NCBI GenBank assembly: GCA_025345505.1
Contig: JANVCC010000071.1
Coordinates: 4,463,108-4,527,107, forward strand
Direction of reading: 5' to 3'
Length of the DNA: 64,000 bases
Origin: Todiramphus chloris collaris
Lineage: Eukaryota; Chordata; Aves; Coraciiformes; Alcedinidae
The notes under the pieces are model-generated. The model was given only the letters and a program-made list of their open reading frames with translations, searched no databases and was not told the DNA's origin. The translations under genes were made by a program, and so were the position numbers. Positions 46,401 through 58,663 of the stretch are shown in pieces (position 1 is the first letter of the stretch; each line of letters opens with the position of its first letter).

Positions 46401-49400
46401 GGACTGTTGCAATTGGAGGCTACTGGGCAGGAAGCAGAGATGTGAAAAAGTGAGTAGCTGGAATGTAGTATGTCAGCTTTCCTCTTTATTTTTTTTTTTT
46501 TTCACAGAAAATAATATATATTTCTCTAAAGCTCACACAGTAGCTCTGCTAAGGAGGTTTGGAGACTGGGAAGATGCTGATGTGACATTTGAAAGGCCCT
46601 GAGCCTTGTATTGGCTTTGTCACTGTGTGAAATTATTTGACTATGATTTTCATGTAGAGTAGTTGAGTATTTTGCCTCGTCAAAACAACAAACGTGAAAA
46701 GCGCAGAAGGAAAATTGGATAGTAGTAGGCTTCCTGTTTGGGCTTTTGCAAAAATTCACCCTGAAAATACGTTGGAAAAAAGATTATTTTTTTTACTAGT
46801 AGAGTGCAAACCAAGCTGATTAGATGGTTAACATACTGTCTTAATTATGAATCTTTCCTGGAACTTTTATGGTCACTTTTTGCCAGTAAGTGGAGTTGGA
46901 GGGAGGAGGTCATCTCTGCCACACTTATGTCTCACATTTAGCTTCTATAAACAACCTGACTTTAGGATTTCTTCTGAAATCAGCAAATTATTCTGTGGGA
47001 ATTTTCAGGATTCTGAGTCCCTAGCAAAAGAAAACCAATACCCTTCATAAAGTAATGCAGCACTTACTGCTCTGCGTGTTGGATTATATCTGCGGTGTAA
47101 AATACCTGTGTAAAATGTGGAGTTCCCTTGGCTTGAGTGGAAATCCATCCAGGCATTGGTGTTTTTTCCATGTTTTCCAACCCCACGTAGCTCTCAGTGG
47201 AGGTTCAGTGCCCTTTGATGTGACTGACCACAGCCATGCTCCTCTTTTCAGGCGGTATATGAAGCACAAACGTGACGACGGGGCAGAGAAACACGACGAC
47301 GAAACGGTTGATGTAACTCCAATAATGATCTGTGTATTCGTAGTGATGTGCTGCTCAATGCTGGTCCTCCTTTATTTCTTCTACGACCACTTAGGTACTT
47401 TTTAAAGTTGTGTTTGTATTGCTACATCTTCAGTGTCACAAGGCTGCCATCGTTTAAAGAACATTTTTACTGGGAAAATAGTTGCAAAACATCTGTATTG
47501 TGCTGTCTTGCTTCGTCCCAATATTTGATCACAAAACCCTGTAAGAAAATCCACCAAGTAAATTTCTGTACCTGCTTTTAATGAGGTTGGATCAGGTGAT
47601 TATAGAGCTTCTTTCAGACACTAAAGCTTATTAAGTAGCTGCAGACTTAATGTCTTCCACCTTTTCTTGTTGTCAAAGATGTTCTCAGACCTGTACTTGT
47701 CTTTCTGTTATTGTTCAGTTTGAAGTTATGAGATCCAGGATCATTTCTTTTTAATCTTTATAAAGATAAGTTTCTACTGATCACTTATCAAACTGACTGA
47801 CAAAAGAACATGGGAGCCTAATGGACTGGAACTGCCATCCTCCTGTTTCTGAGGAAGTTACAAAAGATGCATCCCATCTGTATTCAGTCATCTTGAGTGA
47901 TTTTGAGTTCCCTTGTAATGCTCACGTGTGCTTTGTATTGAGAAGATAAACCCATAAATTGCTTTTTAGGTGTGTGATTTAATGACTTACTTTAAGAATA
48001 TTAGCACAGAAGTTTAGATTTTTTAAGTAGCTGTTGCACAAAGTACACCTGATTGAAATGAGCTAGAATTAGATACTTAAAGGGCATAAATCTAATCAAC
48101 AATCATTTGAAGTCACAGAATTTAACTTGCCCTGGTGAAATAAGCCTGATTTTTCATTCAGGCTTTTTGATTGTCTGTTCTTTATTCAGCCAGGATATGA
48201 AAAAAAGCATCTCTTAACTTGTCTTACTTGGACTTAACTGCTTTTTCCTTTCTCAGTCTATGTCATCATAGGAATATTCTGCCTGGCTGCCTCGATTGGT
48301 CTTTACAGTTGTCTGTCTCCCTTTGTAAGGAGATTCCCCTTGGGAAAGTGTAGGTACGTGGCAACTTCTAAATTTTTCAACAGACATAATTAATTTTTTA
48401 TAATGTTGGGTGGGTGTGGGGTTTACAAGGTGGTTTCCTCCTTCAAAATGTCTGTAAAGGAGGAGAGTGGTTTCCTACTTCAAAATGTCTGGAAAGGAGG
48501 AGGGTAACTACAGAGACAGCTGTAGCTTTGGTGTGTTTCATTTTCAGAATCCCAGACAACAACTTGCCTTATTTCCACAAGCGTCCCCAGGTGCGGATGT
48601 TGCTGTTGGCAGTGTTCTGTGTCTCTGTCAGCATAGTCTGGGGAGTCTTCAGAAACGAAGATCAGTAAGTGTATATTTTAGTTTCTGTCCTAGAAACTGT
48701 AATAAATTGTATAGTAGAATTCATTGATATCCATAGAAGCCTAAACTTATCCAGAATTTAGGAGTGATGGGAAAGAAATTGGAGACTTGAGCAGAAATTC
48801 TTAGTTGTTCCTTATGTACTTGATCTTTGTCTCATTGGTTTCAGTTACAGAAAATTGTCTCTTGTTAAGCTTTAATTTGAAGCCTAATTAAATTAATCCT
48901 GGCCCGGGGCAGTGGTGGAGTCCCCATCCCTGGAAGGGTTTCAAAGCTGTGAAGATGTGATGCTGAAGGCCATGGTTTAGTGGTGCTGAAGGCCATGGTT
49001 TAGTGGTGCCCCAGCAGTGATGGGACAGTTGGACTTGATGATCTTAAAGGTCTTTTTTTAAGTTAAACAATTTTATTATTCTAACTTTTCTGAGTCCCAG
49101 GCTGTATTCTGATCTCTTTGGCTTAAGACAACATTTCAAAAGTGGTATGGAAGGTGGGACACAAGTTGTCTCAGTTCTTCATGGTCTGCATGTGCATTTG
49201 CTTGGAGAGTAAGAGCTGTGAAGATTGTCAGCTCTTTAGTTTCTCTCAACTGTCTGGTACCTCTAAATAATTTGCTATGTCCAGTATCAGTGCAGTACCT
49301 AATTAGAGCAAGTTCTTACTGCTTTTGTTAGAGGGGCTTTTTGTTTGTGGGTTTGAGTTTGTTTATTGTTTTGGGGTTTTTTTACCCCTTACCTCACTCC

Positions 49401-52400
49401 CAGATGCTCCACTTTCTGCATAGATATATAATGTGTTCATCTTCTTGGTCCCTCTAACAAGGATTCTGTGTTGGAACTGAAATGTGGCTCGTGTTTCTGC
49501 TGATGGTAGCAAAGATGTCTTGCTTGTGCCTTGAATGTCTCTTACTGCCTTTGTGGGGTCTGCTTTCTGTGGAGGCTGTAGATCATTCACTGACAGAGTT
49601 TGTAAATCCAGGAAGTGTCAACTCTGAGACATCTTGTAGAGAAATCAGCCTGAGGAGTACAGAAGTACTACAGAGTTATTGCAATCTGGGATATTTAGGA
49701 CTAGAAAATCAGTTTTCTTCCCCAGAAGTGGAGGGGACCTGAGTGTGTCCTGTACAAAGCTCCCTCAGCAAGTCACAGAATCACAGAATGATAGAGGCTG
49801 GAAGATCATCTAGTCCAATCCAGCTACCAAGGCAGGTTCACCTAGAAAAGGTCACATGGTTCATGTTTTGAATGTCTCCAGAGATGGAGCCTCCACCACT
49901 GGGCAGCCTGCTCCAGTGCTCTGTCACCCTCAAAGTAATGAAGTTCCTCCTCATGTTTAGCTGGAACTTCCTGTCTTCAAGTTTGTCTGTTACCTCTTGT
50001 CCTGTCACTGGGCACCACTGGAAAAAGACTGGTCCCATCCTCCCACCCAGCCTTTCAGTATGGATAAGATCTCCCCTCAGTCTTCTCCAGACTAGAAAGA
50101 CCCAACTCCATCAGTCTTTCCTCATAAGAGAGATGTTCGAGACCCCTCATCATCTTCATAGCCCATTGCTGTACCCCCTCCAGCAGTTCCCTGTCCTTTG
50201 TGAACTGGGGTGGCCAGAACTGGACACAGTACTGCAGATGTGGCCTCATCAGGCCAGAGTAGATGGAGAGGAGACCCTCCCTAGAGCAGCTGCTGGCCAC
50301 ACACTTCTTGATGCCCCCCAGGATGCCACTGGTGTTCTTGGCCAAGAAGACACATTGCTGGCTCATGGTCATCCTATTTTCCACCAGGACTCCCAGGTCT
50401 TTTACCACAGAGCTGCTTCCCAGCAGGTCAGCCCCTCAACTTGCAAAACACAGTCAAGAAACAGCTCCAGCTGTGGGCTTCCCTCAGCACACCAGGGTGT
50501 ACACACACAGAGAGGCCAGAGGACCTCAGCGCTTCTTTTGGTACCCACTGACCTCCTTCAGCCAGTTTTCAATCCACCTCACTGTCTGCTCATCCAGCTT
50601 CTGCTTCCTCAGTTTCTCCATAAGGATCTTAATGGAGATTCTGTGTGGAAAGCCTGACTGAAGTCCAGGCAGACAGTATCCCCACGGCTCTTCCCTCGGC
50701 CTCCAAACCAGTCACTCCATTGTAGAAGGCTCTGGGGTTGTTCAAGCACAACTTCCCATCTGAGAATCCGTGCTGACAATAATGCTCATTTCAAGCAAGT
50801 ACTTTTAATACAGTTTGGGTTTTTGGGTTGGGTTTTTTTTTTTGTCCCAAGCAGGTCCTTAGTGAGGATCAGGCTTGGTCTGGCTTTCCTGTTTTTTCCT
50901 GCAAAAATATTACTCTCCTCTTTTTTTTCAGGTGGGCCTGGGTTCTGCAGGATGCTTTAGGAATTGCTTTCTGTCTTTACATGTTGAAAACGATTCGCCT
51001 GCCTACGTTTAAGGTATGAAAGTTAAACATGGAAAAAGAGGATGTTTGCCTGTGTAGAGTTGAACAGAGGAGCCAGTTACGATGGAGGGAGCACACAGGC
51101 TTGGAAATTCCCTTCCATTCATATATAGCTTGGAAAAGAGTGATGTAATGAATAGAATGTTGGCCAGTAGGTGATTATTTGGCCTTTGTTTTGTTTAAGT
51201 GTGGTGTTTGGTAACTTAAAAGTTCTGGAGAGTAAATCCAGTAGTGAATCACACCCCCCAAACTCGTGGAGTTTTTTTGTTCATTTTCAAATCTGACACA
51301 CGATTGATGAATTATTCTGGTGTCTTTTCACATCTTCCAGAACTTGTTCAGTATCCTAAGATTAAAGAAATCAGTAATACTCATTTAGTTGCCGCATAGC
51401 CAGCTCTTCAAACTCTGTTCCAAGTTACCTGTAAGTTGGTTTCCCTGTACAAATTGGTCAAAGTAATGTGAATACTGTTTCAAGCTCTGCCTAGCATCCT
51501 CCAGAGAAAATATTCTTAATATAAATAATATAATAAATCTTTGTAATATTTCTTAACAAATTAAAATAGCCCCATTTCCAGATTCTGTACGATAAAGGAC
51601 ATATTAGGGATTCTAACATGTCATTTTTTTGTCTAAGAATTACTTTCTTTTATGTAATACATGCAAGACTCAATTCCTTCATCTAGGATATTTAGGAATC
51701 AAGAAAAACACATTTTAGTCTGTTAGCTTTTGCTTGCAATAGTCTTAAACTGCTAATTATTAATTCTTTGCTGCTTACTAATGCATAGCAGTAAATATCT
51801 CATCTCTTCCTTCAGGGTTGCACGTTGCTCCTCCTGGTTCTTTTTGTGTATGATGTGTTCTTTGTATTTATCACACCTTTTCTAACAAAGGTAAGTAAAG
51901 CTCTTCTCTAGCACCCGCTGCTCACAGAGCAGTGGGTAATGACCCGTTTCATTCCCTGTTCCTAAATGATCCCAGACTTGCCAAGTGAAGTGCTGATGTA
52001 GTTTTCCCCTTTTTCCTTTAGACTGGGGAGAGTATAATGGTGGAGGTGGCTGCAGGCCCATCTGATTCTGCCACTCATGAAAAGGTACTGTATGTAGTCT
52101 GAAATACAGCCCTAGCTCCCAGCTGTTACACTTTCAACTTCTCTAAAATTCAAAGACCACAAAGCAGAAATGGAGACGCCAGTGTGAAAAGAATTTAGGG
52201 TGGAAATCAGCACTGCTGAGCTCCCTGGAAATCTCCCCCAAACACAGACTTCTGGTGGTTCAGCACAAGAGCTTTGGCCTTAAAGGGTTTCAGTGTAAGG
52301 AAGCTGGTGAGCTCAGCTTCACAAAAACATGTGGCCACATTTGTAAATATGACTTCTTGCTAATGAAGCATATCTAGTTTTCCTTGAAGAGATAGAGCTT

Positions 52401-55400
52401 ATATGGTCACACTCTATTACCCCTCCTGCCCCGTTTCGATGGTTGGCTGATGAAAAGATGAGGCTATAGGCACAGGAGAGAAACACAAGAGAACAGAGAT
52501 CAATATTCAGTGGTTCTGTACCATTTGACAGCATCCAGCTGTATGCACAGAGCTGGACATCATGATGTGCCCAACTTGAGGAGGAAAGCATGTGAGATGT
52601 CAGAGACAGTGAGATACAGTGTGCAAAACAAATAAGAAATTAATCTGTAGGAAAAATTGTTTTGTTAACCTTAGGGTGTTGGGTCTCTTCAGCAATTAAT
52701 GTCCTACTGTCATGTGGGGGAAAAAAATGGCAATGAAAATAGTTGTTCACAGGTTGAACTACAAGTGGATCAATCCATCCTAATTTCTTTAACTTGTTAC
52801 ATAAGAATGTAATCCTTTAGGTTCAGCTTTATGAACAGAATGAATTGTATAAAACATGATAGTGTCAGTAGATAAAATTATTCTGGCACTAACATAAAAA
52901 AAGTATTTCATGTACTTTAATAAAGAATATGTGTTTGCAGGGAGCCTTGCCATATTGTTGCTCAACATTGAAAATTATGTAATGAGTAATACTCTTGGGA
53001 GGAAAAAAAGACTTTTTATGCATGTGGCAGCTTACCTAAATTTTCTGACATTCCTCCAGCTAAAACAGCTGATGCCCAATTGCATGTGAGGACTTGGAAA
53101 TTAATATAGTGTTTGGAGATGTGGGATTGTCTTGGCTGTTTTTAGGAAGTATTTCATCACTCCTATCTTAAATACAGCTGTCAGTGTTGTCATGTAAAGA
53201 CTATAAACGTATGGATCTATAGTGTTAAAAAAGATACACTTGCTCTGTTGGAAGTCTGCAGTTTCCCACAGCAGGAACAAGTTCTGGTAGATGGTGTCAG
53301 GACGTAGAGAAGCAGCTTTTCATATGGGAATGTCTTTCTCGTTCCAAGCTCCCGATGGTCCTGAAGGTTCCTCGACTGAACTCCTCACCCTTGGCTCTCT
53401 GTGACAGGCCTTTTTCTCTCCTAGGATTTGGAGACATTTTAGTTCCAGGTATTTCTTGTTCAGCATGTTAAGAATTTTACTTGTTGCACTGTCATATGAG
53501 TTTATTCCTCTTGTACTTCCACTTCAAGTGGGAAGTTTGACTGCCATGAACCTGACGAATTTGTAAGTATGTCTTCTGTGTTCTTTTTTCCGCACTATTC
53601 ACTTTTTCCACAAAAAAATGAACTGCATGTTAGTCTTATGATTCAGTTTCACTTGCAGTGTTGTCAGGAAATGCAGAGAAATCTCAGGAGTTGATTTTAG
53701 CAACTGATTTTATAATAGAAACCATCTTTAATAGAGGAACCTACTTGTCCATTTGCTCATAATTTGAATACGCACCTGACCACTCAAAACTTGGTAGCTT
53801 TGTTAGTCACATAACATCCAGTGTTTCTACAACACCTTCTCCCACATTTGACTTCAGATGATATGTAGAAGGATGCTTGGCACCACTGGATGTGAACAGC
53901 AAACAAAAAGTGTCTTTTGGTTTTCAGATTTCTTTGAGTAATCATTAATTTTCTTGTATTTGGGGAAATAAGAATGGGAATGACACAGTTCATGTCCCCT
54001 CCTCCCCCTGACCTACTGCTTTTCTGCTGCCTTTACTAGGAGCTGGAAGGCATGATTCTTGTTGTGCACACTGTATTTTTACAACTGTTTGTTAGGGATG
54101 GGATGACATTTTCTATCTAGGATCTGTGGTTGTGTAGATGTTAATTTTATTATTAGTGCTGCTGTTGTACTGGGCTTGTGTTATCACAGACCTGTAAGCT
54201 CTGCAGCCTCTTGAGTGATGCTCTCATAGTACTTACTCACTTGGGCACCATAGTGTTTATTGGGAAAAACAAAACAAAACCACAAAAAACCAATGAACCC
54301 AACATAAAAGTTGCTGGATAGCTGTCTGGGTTTGTGTATCTTACCATGTGAATGGGTTGGAAGAGTGTTGTGACTGTTCTTTCCTTTCCTAGGCTTACTG
54401 GTAGCCTATTGCCATAGATTTGATATTCAAGTCCAGTCATCCAGAGTCTATTTCGTAGCCTGCACGATAGGTACGTATAAAAGTGCCACCTAAACACACT
54501 ACCTCCAGGAGCTGCTCCCATCGAGCTCATATTACATAGTTGGGTTTTTTTCTTCTTCTCTTCCTCTAATTAGTAAACAGAAATATTCTGTCAAAGTGTT
54601 TTTGTGGCCAATCTTGCCATCACCAAGTTACCTGATGTCATGTTCCTGAGCTGTCCTGTCTGCCAGTCATAAGGAGAGTTTCTTGTGACTGTGGCTTGTC
54701 TCACTATAACCTACAGTTAACCTATATAACAGCCACACTATCTTTATCTGCTCTTAGCTACTTATTCTTGAGTCATGAATCTTTGAGTTTATTGCATATC
54801 TTAATTCAAGTTCAGGGATATCCTTTGACTTCAGTGTGTGCTAAAAATCCATCACCTGTGATGCACTGAATTGTATTATGATGGCTGTAACACCTCTACA
54901 TTAGTTTTCTTTGTGGAATTCACAACAGTTACATGCTGTGGACTTAAAGATGAGTGATGAACAGGATCTAGCAGGTTTCTGTTGGCTTTGTTCCAAAGCA
55001 TTTATGCCAGCAGAAGCTTATGGTGCTTGCAGTTAATGTAGTGGAAAAAAAGTTATTGAAAAACTGATTGAGGTTCTTGGAGATTTCTAGCAAGGTGAGA
55101 GATTTTGTTTCAGTGTACCAAATCTTAAATAATTTCTTCTCATATACACTTAAACAAAACTGATGTCTTGCCTGGTATTTTTAAAACAAATTACAGGAGT
55201 TAGGAAAATGTTGCATGGACCAAGTCAGCAGCACACAACTGCAGCAGTGAGAGCTGACCACCTACGGGGCTGCCTTAGCAAGATCCTGTCAGCAGAGTGA
55301 GAAGTGATTATTCCTCTCAGTTTGGCAGTTAAGGCTGAGTGTTCACCACCATCCCTGGTGCAAGACAGGCGTGGCCTCCCTTGGATTTACTCCAGTATGT

Positions 55401-58400
55401 CAGTCAGGATGGCTGAGGGCTGGAGCACGTGATTTTAAAAGATGAGAAGGCAAAGAGGAGATTCTGTTGCTGTGCACAGCTGCTTAATGTGAGGACATGA
55501 AGAAGAGGCACTTTTCTTACAGGTGTGCAGGGATAAGATGTGAGGCAGTGGCCATAAGTCACAAAAAAGTATTTTCACCAGATATAAGGAACTTGGATTA
55601 ATAACAGAATATGACCTGGATTTTTTTTTAAGAGTGGTAAAAAGCTGAGTGTTCCAATCATAGAATCATTTAGGTTGGAAGATCATCAAGTCCAACCAGC
55701 ACTGCCAGGGCAGCACTGACCCATGTCCCTCAGCACCACAGCTCCACATGGGGCTTGGAAACCCCTCCAGGGGTCACGGGAACTCCACCCCTGCCCTGGG
55801 CAGCCTGGGACAGCCCTGGACAACCCTCAAAGGGAAGAAATTGTTCCTCAGCTCCAACCTAAACCTCCCCTGGGGCAACTTGAGGCCGGTTCCTCTTGTC
55901 CTGTCTCTTGTTCCCTGGGAGCAGAGCCCGAGCCCCCTGGCTCCAACCTCCTGTCAGGGAGCTGTTGAGATCTCCCCTGATCATCCATCTCTTCAGGATC
56001 AACACCCCCAGCTCCCTTAGTTGTTCTTCACCAGACTTGTGCTCCAGACCCTTCCCCAGCTCTGTTGCTCTTCTTTGGACACACTCCATCACCTCAATGT
56101 CTCACTTCCTTTTTTTATTCTTCCTTAATAAATATCAGTTGGATTTAGCTTCAGTGTTTAGAAAATGTCATCGAAAAAAACCAAGATCCTAGCTGCTTCT
56201 GTTCCACTTAACAATTTTTGCAGAATATAGGTAGAAATTAAATAGAACATAATTATAACAGAGAGATGGCTTGTGTTGGTTGGTTGGTTTATTTTAGTGG
56301 TGTTGCAGGATAGTAACAAACAGCCAAAGCCAAGCCAAACAAGAACCATGTTACAGTGGTCGAAACAGGCTGTATCTGTTGAATTAACTACAACATGAGG
56401 CACAGCATTTCACTCATTTATTTTGCCTTTCTCAAGCTGACAATTTAATTGCACAGTAGGGACAAGGCCAATCACTCCTTTCACACATTGTTATCAACAG
56501 AAAGCCTCTCATATGTGTGTGCAGCAAAGCACTGTTCCAAGTTTACATTGTGTATAGAATGCTTGTGTCCAAAGAGGCCTGAAAAAGGACTGCAGATGCT
56601 GTTTTCCCTACTGCTTGATAAAAATTGCTGTTGGAAGCTGTTCTTGAGCAGCTGTATCTAAATAACTGGGGTTTTCTGCTGGTTTTGTTTCCTTCCAGCC
56701 TATGGCATAGGCCTTCTTGTGACTTTTGTTGCCTTGGCATTGATGCAGATGGGCCAGCCTGCCCTCCTCTACTTGGTGCCCTGTACTCTTCTCACCAGCT
56801 TCGCTGTGGCTCTCTGGAGAAAGGAGCTGGGAATGTTCTGGACGGGCAGCGGCTTTGCGGTGAATACCAGTTTGATATGAGTGTCTTCAAGAAATACTAA
56901 TATTATAAAAACCTAACTAGAATTAAAGTTGAGTAAAATATTGCAGTATTCTTGAACAAAACCAAAGATTTTTTTTTTTGTTGTGTTTGGTCGTTTTGCT
57001 TTTTTAACATCCTTTTTTTTGCCTCAGTAAGGTTTGGTTTGGTTTTTTTTCAATGTTTATGGCCACTTTGCTTCTCACTGGCCAGTTTAGCCTTGTGTAT
57101 TCCTGATTCTGCCATAATTTACTCGTTTGATCTCTTTGAAATATGGCAAAATATAATGGTTTATAGTGTTATACAAAATATAAATATTTTTCTTTATATT
57201 TTCTTGAAGTTTACTGCTTGTGAAGTTAGAAATGTAGTTCAACATAGAAAACTATCACTTGATTTCCCTTGTGCCACAATGAAACAAATCTGTTTGCAAA
57301 AGGAATGATTTCTGTGATAAGGCATGATTATAGATTTTGACTAATTACTCGAAGGGCAAACCCAGAGGTTCCCCTCAGTGAGTTTTATTTTGTTACTCAG
57401 TTCTTTGTGATAACCTTCACAACTTTTCTTTAGAGAACTGAATTTAACCGTGGGAAAATCATTGAATTGTTTTGGTTGGAAAAGATCTTTAAGATGACAG
57501 AGTCCAACCATTCCCCCAGCACTGCCAGGGCACCACTGCCCCCTGTCCCTCAGCACCAGAGCTCCATGGCTTGGAAACCCCTCCAGGGATCACGGGGACT
57601 CCACCCCTGCCCTGGGCAGCCTGGGACAGCCCTGGACAACCCTGCAGGGGAAGAAATTGTTCCTCAGCTCCAACCTAAACCTCCCCTGGGGCAACTTGAG
57701 GCCAGTTCCTCTTGTCCTGGGGCTTATTCCCTGGGAGCAGAGCCCAACCCCCCTGGCTCCAACCTCCTGTCAGGAGCTGTCAGAGCCAGAAGGTCTCCCC
57801 TCAGCCTCCTTCTCTCCAGGCTGAACAAGCCCAGGTCCCTCAGCTGCTCCTCACCACCCTTGTGCTCCAGCCCCTTTCCCAGCTCCGTTGTCCTTCTCTG
57901 TCCACGCTCCAGCCCCTCAATGGCCTTCTGGGAGTGAGGGGCCCAAAACTGACCCCAGGATTCAAGGTATGGCCTCACAAGTGCTGAGTGACAGTCCCTG
58001 CCCTACTCCTGCTGGCCACAGTAAATATCTGAGTTTGTCTGAGATGTGATGGAAGAGCTGCTGGTTAGTAAAGGTGGGCAAACCCAGCGAATGATCAAGT
58101 GCCAAAGTGCTGTTTGCCTGTTCCTGCAACATCAGCAGAGCACATCTGAGCTCGGTGAGGAACGATCAGGCAGAAAGCAATTGTACCCATTGATGGAAGG
58201 AAACCTCCCCTTGTGTCCTATAAAACACAGTCAGGGTAACTGTATGCATGTGTCTGCTGCTAGAGAATGGTAATGGAGACAATGAACCTTTAACCTTCGT
58301 ATGACCACCCCTCCTGATAACTGGACACAGTAATTCTTGCTTTCCATCATTCTGACTGTGATCTTCTGTTTACAGAAAGACCTACCTCAGCCTCCCTTGG

Positions 58401-58663
58401 TGATAGCTCCTGTCAACTGCCCCGAGCTTCCCAAAGATAGCAACCTACCAGCCTCTCAACAAGACACAGAGCAAATGACCAATCCCACCCTTCACGTGGA
58501 GGAGCTGCATGGCCCCACCTCAGCTGCAGAGGAGCTGGCTGATACCAACACAAAGAGGGACCAGGCAGAGATTCCTATTGCACAGAGTGAGGAACCAGAG
58601 GGTCAGAATAAGGATGACTTCGAAAGCAAACGCCTAAATGCAGAGCAAAACCAGCTGGAATGA
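34108..58663 (+). CDS. SPPL2B: SPPL2B, signal peptide peptidase-like 2B (598 aa)
   Basis: SPPL2B is a GxGD-type intramembrane aspartyl protease of endosomes, lysosomes and plasma membrane. It cleaves type II membrane-protein stubs; TNF and BRI2 are known substrates of the mammalian enzyme. Exons are 34108-34167, 42721-42840, 45022-45204, 45867-45956, 46310-46449, 47252-47394, 48257-48353, 48548-48664, 50932-51013, 51816-51890, 52022-52084, 53349-53448, 54393-54470, 56699-56859 and 58376-58663. They sum to 1797 bp, in frame, ending in TGA. A signal peptide covers about residues 1-22. A luminal PA (protease-associated) domain follows with sequons at Asn95 and Asn127. Nine membrane spans begin at [10 protein letters not shown] (about residue 169). 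The active site comprises Tyr356-Asp357, the GFGD with Asp419 and the PAL motif at 470-472, all intact. The cytosolic tail (504-598) is hydrophilic, acidic and poorly conserved. Its start in the CpG island beside LSM7 matches mammalian gene order. Neighbouring exon joints are all frame-consistent. Confidence 0.97.
37370..37476. repeat. 31-bp tandem minisatellite
   Basis: A 31-bp unit starting gtgcttggaaaaggctgag and ending ggtttctggca is seen in about four copies, complete or partial. Identity between visible copies is essentially perfect, and the array is broken by the N gap. It is in SPPL2B intron 1. Confidence 0.92.
37420..37429. other. Assembly gap (10 N)
   Basis: Ten N bases fall inside the 31-bp tandem repeat. 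A fixed 10-N spacer usually denotes a gap of unknown length, so the repeat count is probably underestimated. Confidence 0.98.
38218..38292. repeat. T/G-rich low-complexity tract
   Basis: Long runs of T broken by GG or GGG (ttttttgggtttttttttc and similar) in SPPL2B intron 1. It is low-complexity, with no coding or repeat-family signal. Confidence 0.75.
39440..40135 (+). mobile_element. CR1 retrotransposon, 5'-truncated
   Basis: Sense-strand CR1: gctctgggggtcctgctgga, ctgcactggtgaggcccca, gagctggggctctttagcc, ggactcgatgatctttctag. It ends acgttctatgattctgtgat. It is one of the longer copies, in SPPL2B intron 1. Confidence 0.95.
41192..41625 (-). mobile_element. CR1 copy, young-looking
   Basis: Reverse-complement CR1 starting ggatcatagaattgtcaggg. 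It is the near-twin of the copy at 28598-28995 and extends slightly further into the cagcctgtcctcccagcag block. It is in SPPL2B intron 1. Confidence 0.94.
42576..42633. repeat. Perfect 29-bp tandem duplication
   Basis: Two identical adjacent 29-bp units (42576-42604 and 42605-42633, beginning cagacaccaaaac and ending ctttaaa). They lie about 87 bp before SPPL2B exon 2. Confidence 0.93.
48432..48505. repeat. 37-bp imperfect tandem duplication
   Basis: Two adjacent 37-bp units beginning ggtttcct with three visible mismatches. They end about 42 bp before SPPL2B exon 8, so they abut the branch-point region of that intron. Confidence 0.88.
48905..49060 (+). mobile_element. CR1 3' fragment with internal duplication
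   Basis: Sense-strand CR1 remnant: ggtggagtccccatccctgg, agttggacttgatgatctta. It contains a 23-bp tandem duplication (ggtgctgaaggccatggttt-type unit) near 48960-49007 and lacks a clear terminal repeat. It is in SPPL2B intron 8. Confidence 0.85.
49776..50785 (-). mobile_element. Long CR1 copy
   Basis: A reverse-complement CR1 of about 1 kb: cacagaatcacagaatgata, tgtcctgtcactgggcacc, tggacacagtactgcagatg, and cctgactgaagtccaggcag near the distal end. Long ORFs over it on both strands are repeat-derived. It is in SPPL2B intron 8. Confidence 0.94.
55656..56095 (-). mobile_element. CR1 copy
   Basis: Reverse-complement CR1: aatcatagaatcatttaggt, gaagatcatcaagtccaacc, agggaagaaattgttcctc, gttgttcttcaccagact. 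It is in SPPL2B intron 13 and the same subfamily as 57450-58022. Confidence 0.94.
56860..56927 (+). promoter_or_regulatory. Possible intronic terminus for a short SPPL2B isoform
   Basis: After exon 14 the donor is GTGAAT, weaker than the others in the gene. Reading through adds only VNTSLI before a TGA at 56878-56880, and an ATTAAA variant poly(A) hexamer follows at 56922-56927. The alternative end is inferred. The full-length splice to 58376 is also well supported. Confidence 0.35.
57450..58022 (-). mobile_element. CR1 copy
   Basis: Reverse-complement CR1: attgttttggttggaaaaga, ctttaagatgacagagtcc, caaaactgaccccaggattc at the distal end. It is about 350 bp upstream of the last SPPL2B exon. 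Confidence 0.94.

Noticed and set aside
49872..50657. 261-codon open frame on the + strand
   Set aside because: It lies entirely within a reverse-complement CR1, so it is the non-coding strand of a retrotransposon.
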